DNA of 64,000 bases from contig JAMWFC010000122.1 in the NCBI GenBank assembly GCA_027475525.1, forward strand, positions 62,001 to 126,000. Direction: 5' to 3'. Below are positions 10,801 through 20,520 of this stretch, piece after piece. A program made the translations under genes and the position numbers. Position 1 is the stretch's first letter; each line of letters begins with the position of its first letter. Source of the stretch: Macrolepiota albuminosa (lineage: Eukaryota; Basidiomycota; Agaricomycetes; Agaricales; Agaricaceae). Under the pieces are notes generated by a model. The model was not told the DNA's origin. It searched no databases and worked only from the letters and a program-made list of their open reading frames with translations.

Positions 10801-11141
10801 ATCGACAACCAAGGCCAAATACATAGCACTGGGAAGAGCAGCCAAACAGATCCAGTGGATGTACACAGCGCTAGCTGAAATAGGAATGGCTGTTTCCAAA
10901 CCAGGAAAGTTGAAGGATGATAACAACGGCTCGATTGCAATCGCAGAAAACAAGAGAAACCACAGCTGCGTGAAACATATAGATGTTTGTCATCACTTTA
11001 TATGACATTGTGTTGAAGAAGGGGAAATCTCAATTGACTACATACCGAGTTCGGACAACTTAGCAGATTTGTTTATGAAACCACTATCACGGGCGCAACA
11101 CACAAAGTTTTGCGCCAAACTTCACTTATTCAACAATTAAT
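7862..11141 (+). pseudogene. Copia-1 pol (protease, integrase, RT, RNase H)
   Basis: One frame runs the whole length. Domains in order: protease start (YADSAAS, active-site-like DSA); GAG-pre-integrase zinc region (WHQRFGHIGK then CKGCIMGK); integrase core with VDQGG and TDRGTKFNNEL; RT (LVAKGFSQIPGVDY; YMDD box intact at about 10168); RNase H (GGVYLQAGGPTSWSSK onward) and the typical end VKHIDVCHHFI and DNLADLFMKPL. Premature stops are TGA at 7886, 8003, 8465, 8627, 9116, 9644, 9917, 10517 and 11003, and TAG at 8702 and 9599. The first RT catalytic Asp is Asn (codon 9836-9838, 'QINYMSAYLN' where the family has QID). The element is dead although frames are otherwise kept. Confidence 0.95.
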
Positions 11142-11163
11142 GTGTACCATGAGTCCAGGGAAG

Positions 11164-11335
11164 TGTTTGGAGTAGAATCATGGATGCGTTACAATCACGT
11201 GATTAGAGGGAGATAGAGGAAAAGGGAATTCGGATATACCTCAGTTGTTACTACATTGACTGAGGTATGTGGTCTAGCTATGTCAAGTTATTACCAGTCA
11301 TTGATAAAGTACCCGTAGTTAAGCTGTATTAAACA
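11164..11335 (+). repeat. 3' LTR of Copia-1
   Basis: 172 bp, 168 of 172 identical to the 5' LTR, and carries the same CCTCAGT hairpin at 11236-11268. Target duplication TCATG follows at 11336-11340. Confidence 0.95.
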
Positions 11336-11340
11336 TCATG

Positions 11341-11933
11341 TGAATGGTATCAATGTGAATTGTTTGAAAGATGGAGGGAGTATAAGTTACAGTTGGTTCC
11401 CTGTTGACTACTGTCTTTTGTCTGATTTGACAATTGTGACAAGTCCCAACATACCACTGCACATCCCCTTCAATGCCAGGCCACCAGAAGCGCTCCTGTA
11501 TAAGCATTCTGGTGGCATAGGCTCCCCTATGTCCTAAGGCATCATGGGCTGATTTAAGCATGAACATTCATCTATCAATTTGGACTACTAGTTTATGTTT
11601 CTCCTCATGACAGCGCTTATACAATCTCCCCTTCTTGTCAAAGAAGAATTGCCTAGCAAACTTCTTAAACTTCTCTAGATCCCAGCCTTGTAGATTCTTG
11701 GGTTCTGTACCTGGGTCTTGCAACCAACTCTGAACAGTGGGTAGCAGATTATCCCAGTCCTCACCCTCACTACCTTTCCTGTGTTCTAGGTAGGTTTGTG
11801 TGTCCTCTACTCTGACTTCTTGGTCTTCCACTGGTAACAGAGACATGGTCATAGCTAATACTGCTACTGGATTCATGCTTGTTCCTGGTATCTGACTCAA
11901 GATTCCATCTCTGAGTTCCTGCTCTTGAAGAGA
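11341..11933 (-). pseudogene. Gypsy-1 integrase zinc-binding region and upstream pol linker
   Basis: On the minus strand the linker (GWDLEKFKKFARQFFFDKKG, LYKRCHEEKHKLVVQIDR) leads, after one stop, into a complete HHCC zinc-binding domain: AHDALGHRG ... RFWWPGIEGDVQWYV ... CHNCQIRQ. It ends at TPSIFQTIHIDTIHM, where the foldback insertion and Copia-1 separate it from the catalytic core at 4664-5547. Upstream RT and RNase H are missing; the sequence abuts LTR-Y at 11934. Confidence 0.88.
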
Positions 11934-12098
11934 TGTGGGAAAGGGTCGCTAAGAGGTGCTAAGTGTTAGCACCTAGAATGTGATAATAAAAAGACAAGGT
12001 TGCTTAGCAGATTTAAGCACAAAAGCCAAAAAGCCAAGCCGTAGTTGCAAGGTGCTAGAGAGAGAGAGAGAGAACTAAAGCAGAGTCCCCTTACTTGA

Positions 12099-12253
12099 CA
12101 CAGTCAACAAGAGGTAGTCTGTTGCATATGGTGACCAAAATGTTGGGATACGATCCCTACTGCCAAATTGATTCCCACAGTCAACAAGAGGTAGTCTGTT
12201 GCATATGGTGACCAAAATGTTGGGATACGATCCCTACTGCCAAATTGATTCCC
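12099..12253. repeat. 77-bp tandem duplication (artefact candidate 2)
   Basis: 12099-12175 is repeated perfectly at 12176-12252. The sister LTR at 17750-18843 has a single copy of this segment. Confidence 0.95.
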
Positions 12254-12376
12254 TGTACTACTAACAAAAAGTAAGTATTTATAGTAAAGAAAGTTAGCCG
12301 GATACAATCCCTACTGCCAAATTGATTCCCTGTACTACTAACAAAAAGTAAGTATTTATAGTAAAGAAAGTTAGCC
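12223..12376. repeat. 77-bp tandem duplication (artefact candidate 3)
   Basis: 12223-12299 is repeated at 12300-12376 with one mismatch (GATACG versus GATACA). It overlaps the previous duplication; the sister LTR is single copy. Confidence 0.93.
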
Positions 12377-12813
12377 AACACTAAGAGGTTAAGTGCTGCT
12401 AGAGGGTGGTGAACTGATAGGAATGTAAGTAAATGATGTGAATTGAATTGTATAGTAAAAATGCCCATAATAACACTATCATGAAAATACTTTATCATTT
12501 CATCCTATAAGCGCTGCCACTGGCTAAGAGCATTATGCCAGATTGACTGATGCCAAGTGTCTGTGTAAATGTATAGCCTTGAAGTGCAAGAGGCAAGGTG
12601 TGGCAAGGTGTCAACAGTGGCACGAAGAATAAGTGGTGCCATAAAAAGTGGTCCGAGAGTAATTGGAGTCTGTAGCTGTGAGTTATTAGTGTAAAAATAT
12701 GAAAAAAATAGCGCTTCCAGCACTAGAGCATGGCGCTTCTGGTGGTACTAGTGGGCTAATGTGAGGTACAGGTATTGGTGCTATTTGTAGCCAGCCACAA
12801 TGCAGGCTCATCA

Positions 12814-13897
12814 ATGGCGTCAGTGTGAGTTCTCTGGCTTCCTTTTGCCTCATAGGTGCCTGTCACACCTCTGACCCACCTGCTTCTCACAATCCAACCT
12901 CTGGTACTACATCATGTGCTCTGAGGCATTTTGCCTCAGATTGCTCCTTGGATGACAATGGATGCTTCTTCATGGCATTCATAAATGTTTTGATGGTATT
13001 GTCATTATGCTGCTGAAGCATAACAATCTTATTAAGAAGGCTAGTAATCACTATCTGGGCCACAGGATCTGCTAGAAACACTGATTCTGGCAGCACTTGC
13101 TGTTTGGCAGAAATGAGTCATCTTCAGACAGCCTCTGCCTGAGAATCAGCATCTCCAAAGGCATGAGGCATCCTGATCTCCTTTTCTTTTCTTTTTTCTA
13201 TATATGACAAGCACCGCAGAGATAGTGCACAATAAGGAGATGAGGATGCTTGTTGAGGTGGTGTTTGAGGTTGGGGTTGATCTTGATTTTGCACTCTTGA
13301 TGCTGGCTCATCTCGCTTGTGCCCTACTACTTCCTGAGACACTCCCTCTTGTGCCATGGCACTCCTCTGAGGCAATCACCTCCAATCTCTTCTATACAAA
13401 TCTTGTGGGGGCAGTGTCCTATCTCATTGTCATCAAGGTTGCACCACCTTGCTCTTTCCTTGCTGCTGATGCCCCATGTCATCATTCACATCCATGGGTG
13501 CTACCTGTGGCACAGTTAGTGCTTTCTCATCCAAAAGGAGTGTACTTGCACTCTGGGTCTGTGCCTGCTGCATCAGCATTGGCATACACCACATCACATG
13601 TCCCCCTATCTGCTGTCCAGGGCCAGCTGGTCCTGGAAAGTATAGCATTTGGAAGAAGGGCAGAAAAAACTGCAGAGGTTGTCCAAATTGGGCTAAGTTC
13701 TGCCCAAACTGGGACACCATAGGATACAATGCCACTCTCAGCATTGTCACAGGCTGTTGAATTTGTTGCTGGGGGCAATCTCCCCCTCCTCCAGAACCCT
13801 GTGGGTTCTGAGGCTGCAGCTCACTGGTCATACGCTGGTAAGGATACAACATGGTACTACAAAAATGTGGAAGTTCATTGGTGGGAAAAAAACACAA
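12814..13897 (-). pseudogene. Q/P-rich gag-like ORF remnant
   Basis: Minus-strand frames at 13897-13433 (SELQPQNPQGSGGGG, then repeated QFGQ and PGPAGPGQQ), 13375-13124 and 13096-12887 (VFLADPVAQIVITSLLNKIV, then NAMKKHPLSS) form a broken protein rich in Gln, Pro and Met. A related remnant at 53346-54450 has the same plan (Q-run start, then an FLTDALMESL helix). In both places it lies downstream of a pol 3' end on the same strand. It may be the gag of a neighbouring nested element or a third ORF. No zinc knuckle is seen. Confidence 0.45.
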
Positions 13898-14321
13898 TAA
13901 AATTTCCCATCATCAGGTTATATAACCTGATCCAACCACCATCTTTGCATCATGGCCTGCACTATCTCATCAGATGGATGACTATCTCTTTCTTATCCAT
14001 CTGACAACTAAATAATCCAATCTGGATCAAATCCTCTCTCAATCCAAGTTCTGACTGATCCAGTCTAGATTTTATCATGGTTATCAGGCTAAGCACATGA
14101 GTGCTTAGCAAGCTGACTTGGGTGTTTCACGCCTTGCAGCTCCAAGTATCGATCCAATGCTGCCAGCTTAGCACATGTATGATACGACTCCCATGTTGTA
14201 TCACCAGCACTCCATCATACCTTGAGTTTGAGGTGCATTCCTTCCTGCCACTGATGACCCAGAATCTCTTTGACAAACCACTCCTGTTCATCACTGGCAC
14301 CAAAATCATATGTCTCAGGTA
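13898..14321. other. Non-coding interval between Gypsy-2 pol end and the Q/P-rich remnant
   Basis: AT-rich, without a convincing frame. It may hold the 3' untranslated part or a decayed LTR of Gypsy-2. No TG...CA LTR pair was found. Confidence 0.35.
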
Positions 14322-14579
14322 TCATCTGATTAAAATCATACCATCATTGTTCGCGTTATATTGCCGAAGTAACAACACATAAAACTTAGGCATGATCCAA
14401 CATGCTTGCAGAGCTGCAGGCAGCTCTAAAACATAGTTCAATGTGCTTGGTTCTGTGACCAAGACCTTGTACAGCCCAATGAATTTTGGGCACAACTTTC
14501 TTGCCCTTCCTTTTGGGAGGTTCAGATTCTCAGTTGACAAATATACTAATGTACCAGGTGTTAGCTCAGGTTCAGCCAA
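14322..14579 (-). pseudogene. Gypsy-2 integrase C-terminal fragment
   Basis: PGTLVYLSTENLNLPKGRARK, then LCPKFIGLYKVL and LNYVLELPAAL, is the typical end of Gypsy integrases, where the SH3-like fold 'KL.PKFIGPY.V' precedes the tail. Gypsy-3 has the equivalent at about 54870-55010. Confidence 0.8.
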
Positions 14580-14601
14580 ATTGGCTCATCATGCCTGGGA
14601 C

Positions 14602-15449
14602 CTATTGGTCAAATGACTGGTGTCTTGAGCAGATCCTCTTGATCATCTTGAAGCAATGCTGGTGTATAGATCTCCATATAAATTGAGCCCCATTCTGAGT
14701 AATGAACATCAGAGGTCCAGTATATGCCGTTATATTAGGCAGACAATTGCCAATATAGTTTACCAGTCCAACAAATTGTTGGACATCATTATAATTGCAG
14801 AGCACATGCTATTTGCATATGCAATCAATTCCTGGTCAGGGTGAATACCCTGACTGTCAATCTTGTGTCCAAAGCAGTCTACTGTCCCAGCATATAGTTC
14901 ATATTTTTTCTATTTGAGGTACAGTAGATTGGACCTCAGTCACTCAAAAATAACACAAAGATGCTCTTTGTGTTCTTTGATTGAATCAGAATATATGAAT
15001 ATGTCATCCAGATATATATGAACAAACCTACCAATAACATCTCAGAAAATAGAGGTCATCAGCCTCTGAAACATTGCAGGAGCATTACAGTCTCCTATCT
15101 GCATGATGTTGCTAACCTATGTTCCCGTAATTGATGAGAACACTGTCTTCAGAATATTAGACAAGCAAATTCTCACTTGCTCATATGCATCTGTGAGGTC
15201 AATTTTTGATCTGAACTTTGCTCTGGCCACATCTTCTTGAATTACCTCTTGATCTGGGAGTGGTGTAACGTCCTTTACTATGTTGTCATTGCATTGGCAA
15301 GCATCCAATGCAGTCCTCAGAGTACCATCTTTCTTCAGGATCAAAATAGTGGTGCAGCTTGAGATGCCAGTCAGGCTTTCCACCAGTGGGCTCTCAAGTA
15401 CTGATTGATCTTGTCTCTGAGCTGCTGCTGTAACACCATTGGACATCAT
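14602..15449 (-). pseudogene. Gypsy-2 reverse transcriptase
   Basis: Fingers and palm are recognisable: LILKKDGTLRTALDACQCN, FRSKIDLTDAYEQVRI with the first catalytic Asp, MQIGDCNAPAMFQRLM, and the active-site box HIYLDDIFIYSDS. The thumb ends near 14602 (VQQFVGLVNYIGNCLPNITA). Several stops break the frame. It would copy element RNA to DNA. Homologous to the RT of Gypsy-3. Confidence 0.88.
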
Positions 15450-15540
15450 GGCAGATGGTATTTATATATCTTATTCTTATTAATAAGGTTGATTTCATGG
15501 CTGACCTTCCAGCAAGGAAGTAATTCCTCCTTGGTTCCAT

Positions 15541-16296
15541 TCAGAATATCCCCAAATTCCTGCTGCCACTGCAACCACAGGTCTGGAATATCCTTCTCCA
15601 TAAAACCAGCAGTTTTACCTTTGCCTTTCTGGTCCACATCCTGGTGAGGACGCCCAGGTATACAGCTAGGCAGCCATACTTCTCTCTGAGGGCAGTAATC
15701 CTCAGCTCACTTTCATCTGACATGTGCAATTGCACATGCACATCCTTTTTACTTTTCCGTGATGTCACCAACAGTCCATCAAAAAACACCTGGCTCAGTG
15801 GTGATATCTTGTCATTACTAGCCTGATGATATGACTCCTCCTTTGGCATCTAGCATGGTCCATTCCATGCATACATTGACGCCACTAACACATTCTACTC
15901 CACAGGCATCCATAGGTCAAATGCCCATTCAAACATGGGATGAGGTACAGGTCAATCCCAGATCAACTGGTTCATCTGTGTGGAGAATGTTTCGTCCTCT
16001 ATCATTTCCTGTTTATCATCCACTACAAGGTCCTCAATCTTGACTTGAGACAATGTCAGTTGGCAACTCATGCTTGTCATGTGCTGAGGCCTCTTGTCCT
16101 CAGGCTTACTTGGTTGGCAATTCAGCTGAGGCCTCTTGTTCTCAGGCTTACTCTGCCTTTTACACTTTATCTTGGGGCTTTTCCCCCTCTTCAGAGTATG
16201 TTCATACTCTACAGCCTTGCTCTCTAGCACCATTAATACTGGACTATTTGTTGGCAAGCTCATACAAGCTTGCTCCTCATCCTCTCCATCCCCCAC
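15541..16296 (-). pseudogene. Gypsy-2 protease-RT linker
   Basis: Charged, low-similarity frames lie between protease and RT. An imperfect 57-bp tandem repeat at about 16080-16140 encodes two copies of a SKPE(N/D)KRPQ motif. The C-terminal part (RKSKKDVHVQLHMSDESELR) aligns in position with the pre-RT region of Gypsy elements. Confidence 0.6.
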
Positions 16297-16397
16297 AGTA
16301 GGTGCTTTACTGCCACCATCTAGTCAGTGTCGCCTAACTAGCATCTTCTTTTCTATGGCACAGTGTTGATGGAGATGTCTATCACCATTGTCCATGG

Positions 16398-16832
16398 TCA
16401 CTTATATGGCAGGGATGGCATTGCCATCACTATCTCATTCTTCTTGAAATCAAGAAGGATGTTGTGCTTCCTCATATAAGGCATCCCTATAATCATGTCG
16501 TAGTGATCAAAATTTGCTATGTTCAGATACTTTTTAGTTCTTGATTTTGCACAGGCAATACTCATCTGTGTACCAAACTGCACTGCAGCTTGACTGTCCA
16601 CAGTGCCTAACTGAAGGAGTAGTGGCTCCTTCAGCTTACTAATGTAGATATTGTGCACTTGACAAAACTGAGGTGTCACTCCAGTGGTCGTACTTCCTGA
16701 ATCCCACAAGGTCCATGCCTTGTGGCCATCCACCTCTACATACAATGCAAGGCACTTCTTGTCCCCACACTTCAGCACTGGTCTCGCCAGTTTCTCTGGG
16801 GCCTTGCGAAGGTGTACCTTATACACCTTCAT
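16398..16832 (-). pseudogene. Gypsy-2 retropepsin-like aspartic protease
   Basis: The frame includes YVEVDGHKAWTLWDSGSTTT, with active-site DSG(S/T), and later FDHYDMIIGMPYMRKHNILLDF, the flap-to-ILG equivalent (IIGMPYM) of clan AA proteases. It lies between gag and RT as expected and is open over about 145 residues. It would process the element polyprotein. Confidence 0.85.
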
Positions 16833-16850
16833 GTTGGCTGCTCCAACTGG

Positions 16851-17744
16851 TCAGTCAAGTACACTGGCTGGGTAGTTTGTCAGAGCTCCCATGGACTCTG
16901 AGTCTGACTCCTGGGTGTAGTAATTGTTGTCATATATGTTGACCTTGACATACTTGTCCTCTAACAATCCTTCTGGAGCAGAGGCCTTCCCATCCTCTGG
17001 TGCATCATTACTGAGGTTATCCACCTCATCATCTTCAACTCCAGGTTCATTACCTGAATCTATCTCTTCTACTTCAGGGATAGCAGTGTGAGCTGCATGT
17101 ACATATGCACATGGCTTAGCCACTGGCCGTCCACTACTCTCTGGATATGCATTTGCAAAATGCCCAGGTTGGCCACATTTTAAGCACTTATTTGCCACAA
17201 AAAGGCAAGTTGCTTCAATCCTCAGCAGCCCATTTGGCATCTTGGCCACATCAGCAACCTGTTGCAGTCAAGCACCCTCTCAATGTGGACCCCTCGGAGA
17301 GTCCTGTGCTGGTGGGTTCCTCCACTCTGCCAGGCAGTCACTTCAGAAGCATTGCTCCTGTCAAGGTGCTGCCCTTACTACAAATTGAGGGTTTGTATTA
17401 CCTACCATTTCCTTCTGGCAGGCCCAGAAGGTGCCTACCTTCCAAGGTTCAGGCCTTTTTGTTGGTTGAGTCTTTGAGCTATGCAGCTCAAAGTGTTTTG
17501 TGATCTTGTGGGCTTGCTTGTAGCGCAATGCATGCACTATGAATTCCTCTACTGCATTCACTTTGGGCAATAGCCCGTCATCACAAATGAGAGACTCTCA
17601 TTGCATTGGGTATCCCACACAAGAACGTGTCAATCATTACCCAGTTGTCTGGGTAAATAGACATATTTTATGCATGGTCAATCAAGGTGTCATAGAAACC
17701 TTGCACACCCAATTTCTCTGTATAGGAGGTCGCAATAAATGCCT
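16851..17744 (-). pseudogene. Gypsy-2 gag, C-terminal half with a broken zinc knuckle
   Basis: Downstream of the LTR-Y insertion, gag resumes (EAFIATSYTEKLGVQGFYDT, DNWVMIDTFLCGIPNAM, VEEFIVHALRYKQAHK). The knuckle CLKCGQPGHFANAY has the last Cys replaced by Tyr (CX2CX4HX4C expected). An acidic tail (EVEEIDSGNEPGVEDDEVDN) follows. Confidence 0.82.
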
Positions 17745-17749
17745 CCCGG

Positions 17750-18843
17750 TGATGAGCCTGCATCGTGGCTGGCTACAGATAGCACCAATACCTGCACCTC
17801 ACATTAGCCCACTAGTACCACCAGAAGCGTCACGCTCTAGCGCTTCTGGCACTATTTTTTCCATATTTTTACACTAATAACTCACAGCTACAAACTCCAA
17901 TTACTCTCAAACCACTTTTTATGGCACCACTTAATCTTCGCACCAATGTTGACACCTTGCCACACCTTGCCACTTGTACTCCAAGGCTATACATTTACAC
18001 AGACACTTGGCATCAGTCAATCCAGCATAATGCTCTTAGCCAGTGGCAGTGCTTACAGGATGAAATGATAAAGTATTTCCATGACAGCATCATTATGGGC
18101 ATTTTTACTATACAATTCAATTCACATCATTTACTTACATTTTCATCAGTTCACCACCCTCTAGCAGCGCTTAACCTCTTAGCGTCAGCTAACTTTCTTT
18201 ACTATAAATACTTACTTTTTGTTAGTAGTACAAAAATCAATTTGGCAGTAGGAATTGTATCCCACCATTTTAGTCACCATACACAACAGACTACCTCTTG
18301 TTGACTATGTCAAGCAAGAGGACTCTGCTCTAGTTTTCTATCTCTCTCTCTCTCTAGTGCCTTGCAACTACAGCTTGGCTTTTGTGCTTAGATCTGCTAA
18401 GCAATCTCATTCTTTTATTATCACATTCTAGGTGCTAACACTTAGCGCCTCTTAGTGACCCTCTCTCACACCTCTTAGTGCCTTCCTTAGCAACTTTTCT
18501 GCACCTCTTAGTGCCTTCCTTAGCAACTTTCCCACACTCTTAGCGCTTCCCCTTAGCAACTTTTAGTGCCCTGTAGCCATGTTTTGGAGCCTTATGCAAG
18601 TGCCTCCAATCACTCACTTTCCTTGCCACCAACCTCTTGCCTACCGTGTGTTCTCTGGGACCTGTCCGGGACTCTCTCACACACTTAGACCCACTTTCCT
18701 TGCCACCAACCTCTTGCCTACCGTGTGTTCTCTGGGACCTGTCTGGGACTCTCTCACACACTTAGCATGCCCAAAGCTATATTGGCTAAGTAGCTGTACT
18801 AGTGATAGTGCACGCATCACCCAGCTCAATTTGGATGTCATCA
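17750..18843 (+). mobile_element. Solo LTR of family Y in Gypsy-2 gag
   Basis: 1094 bp starting TGATGAGCC and ending GATGTCATCA, flanked by CCCGG (17745-17749) and CCAGG (18844-18848), a 5-bp target duplication with one change. Removing the element and one duplicate restores the gag frame across ...STMQDAW / EAFIATSY... It holds a TATA-like TATAAATACTTAC box, a (TC)n tract at about 18331-18355 and a tail with repeats of 'cttagtgccttccttagcaac'. It is in opposite orientation to the host Gypsy-2. Confidence 0.93.
18615..18768. repeat. 77-bp tandem duplication (artefact candidate 4)
   Basis: 18615-18691 and 18692-18768 match with one internal C/T mismatch and differing last three bases. Period is exactly 77. 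Confidence 0.9.
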
Positions 18844-18848
18844 CCAGG

Positions 18849-20520
18849 CATCCTGCATGGTGGATGCACTTACAAACCTATTGTATAGTTCAAGGATTAC
18901 ATCCTTGAATGTCCATTGCTGTCTTGCACAATTGTAATGCAAAACATGATGTCAGAACCAGGCCTTGAAAGGTCCATCCAAGAACTCTGAAAGAACGAAT
19001 ACACGTTCTCTGTCCAGACAATCACCACCATACTGGCATGCTGCCAGATTGTTGCACACATCCATCATCCAATTTTCCAAGTTGCTAAACTTGGACTCTC
19101 CTCTGTACAGATGGATGTGTTTTGACTCTGCCTTTTGCAGTTTTATACCTTTGGGTAGGTGCAATGCTATGCCTACCGCATCATCAATGATACTACTGAG
19201 GCACTGGTGCATATTCTTAGTATACACCTTCATTGCCTCAGTTACTCCAGGTGTTTTATTCCTGCCTTTAGCAGGAGGCACCACAGAAAATGCACATACA
19301 GGTCGCTGACCTGTATAGTACAATTTCCCTGCTTTATTCCAGTGAGGTGGGGCCTCTTGTCTCTCTTGTTCCTCCATCGCCTGTTAGTCAGGAGCTCGAC
19401 TTGGTTCTGAAGAGGGAGGATTCCCTCTCCCACTGTCAGGCTGTCATGTCCATTGAACATATTGCCATCTCATCTTGTTGATGGGCATTATCCCATTGAA
19501 TACAATACCCTGGTCATCTATCCAAGAGTGTCCCTGGCATTTCAGGTCCTGGTTTTGCATGTGCTGATAGGCCACCCTCTCAGCAAACTTATCTGCCAAC
19601 AGCACTTGATTTGTCAGTGGAGTATTTTCCACTGATTCCTGTTTTGTGTGAGGGTGCAGTGACTCCTCTGTCTCAGCTAGGTGACTGTCTACCACTGGAA
19701 TGGTAGATACCAATTCAGCCATCAACAGAGGTCTCCTTGGTTGACCTCTGAACATGTTTTGCCTTTGTGCTGCTGTAAACCTTGCTGCAAACTGCTCATC
19801 AGACTCCCCTGCTTGCTGGGGCACATATATATTACTCATTCCTCCTCCAAATGTGGAGACAACTCTGGCTTTGCCGAAGGGGGTATATTTGGGATCAAAT
19901 TTGCTCCCTCTGGAGTCAAGGCAGCTGACCCTCTATTAGCCTTGCAGTACATATATGCTTGGGCTTTGGGCTCAACAATCTGAACATACAAGGTAATATA
20001 TTCAATGGTATTCAACTGAGGTACATTGTCACCTCAAGCTTGTATCAACTGTATGTGCTTCAGTACATACAGTCCTAGTCGAGCGCATATTGTGTCTTTA
20101 GTAATGCTAGGGTATCTTTTCCATAGCATTGCACACTGAACTTGCAGGGTGGACTTGCTCCGTCCACTCTCCTTATCATCAGATGTTTTGTCCTCCCAGT
20201 GTACTGCTGGAATTCTCTGCTCAGGAATTGCCGCTTCCTGAGTCACTCCAACTCCCTGCTGACATTGCATCATTGGAGTAGATTCAGTTGGAACTCTCCA
20301 ACTGCCTGCTTCTGGTCTTGGCATTTTTTCCAGGAAGTACAATGAAGGTCTGTGACCTTCAGTAGGACCCTGAGCACTACTCCTGTTCTGAAACTGTTGT
20401 CCTGACTCCTGGCCTGCATGGGAGATGTGTGATTCCTGCCAGATTGTTGGTCCAAGTTTTCCATGGCTACTCCTAGTCTCGCTGCACTGCTTGATGCAGC
20501 TGTCAGCTGCATTTCACTCT
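18849..20520 (-). pseudogene. Gypsy-2 gag, N-terminal half
   Basis: Minus frames run from a Q/S-rich start (20512, MENLDQQSGRNHTS) through 20342-20034 (ARLGLYVLKHIQLIQA), 19839-19444 (NIYVPQQAGESDEQF) and 19377-18952 with the gag core (HLYRGESKFSNLENWMMDVC, LSEFLDGPFKAWF), reaching QWTFKDVILELYNRFVSAS next to the LTR-Y site. This is the particle-forming protein of the element. Frames are broken by stops and shifts. Confidence 0.75.

Larger units (their letters stand above)
6550..11335 (+). mobile_element. Copia-1: complete Ty1/Copia LTR retrotransposon, decayed
   Basis: Two 172-bp LTRs (6550-6721 and 11164-11335, starting TGTTTGGAGTAG and ending AAACA) enclose gag and pol in the Copia order protease-integrase-RT-RNase H. 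TCATG flanks both outer ends (6545-6549 and 11336-11340), so the insertion is intact. The LTRs differ at only four sites, all transitions, three of them at CpG. The element landed in Gypsy-1 next to the foldback insertion; the two target duplications overlap by two bases. Confidence 0.97.
11934..12813 (-). mobile_element. LTR of family Y, shortened copy
   Basis: On the minus strand it starts TGATGAGCCTGCAT and follows the solo LTR at 17750-18843 through its TATAAATACTTAC box, a (CT)n tract and 'tcacattctaggtgctaacacttag'. It then stops at CCCACA without the last roughly 200 bp. Flanks (AGAGA and ATGGC) do not form a target duplication, so it is probably recombined or truncated. It contains two 77-bp duplications that the other copy lacks. 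Confidence 0.85.
14322..20520 (-). mobile_element. Gypsy-2: Ty3/Gypsy element, internally deleted and interrupted
   Basis: Minus-strand order is gag (about 20.5-16.85 kb), aspartic protease (16832-16398), pol linker (16296-15541), RT (15449 to about 14602) and the last part of integrase (14579-14322). RNase H and nearly all of integrase are missing: the RT thumb runs straight into the integrase C-terminal piece. LTR-Y sits inside gag. Many frames are broken, so it is not autonomous. Confidence 0.9.

Noticed and set aside
7862..11141. TGA stops as recoding (Sec/Trp) or programmed read-through in the Copia elements
   Set aside because: Nuclear host genes here use TGA as a normal stop (NAP1, oxidase, chitin synthase), catalytic residues are lost too, and CpG decay explains both without special decoding.
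13204..13722. A 172-codon plus-strand frame
   Set aside because: Antisense shadow of the Q/P-rich minus-strand remnant.
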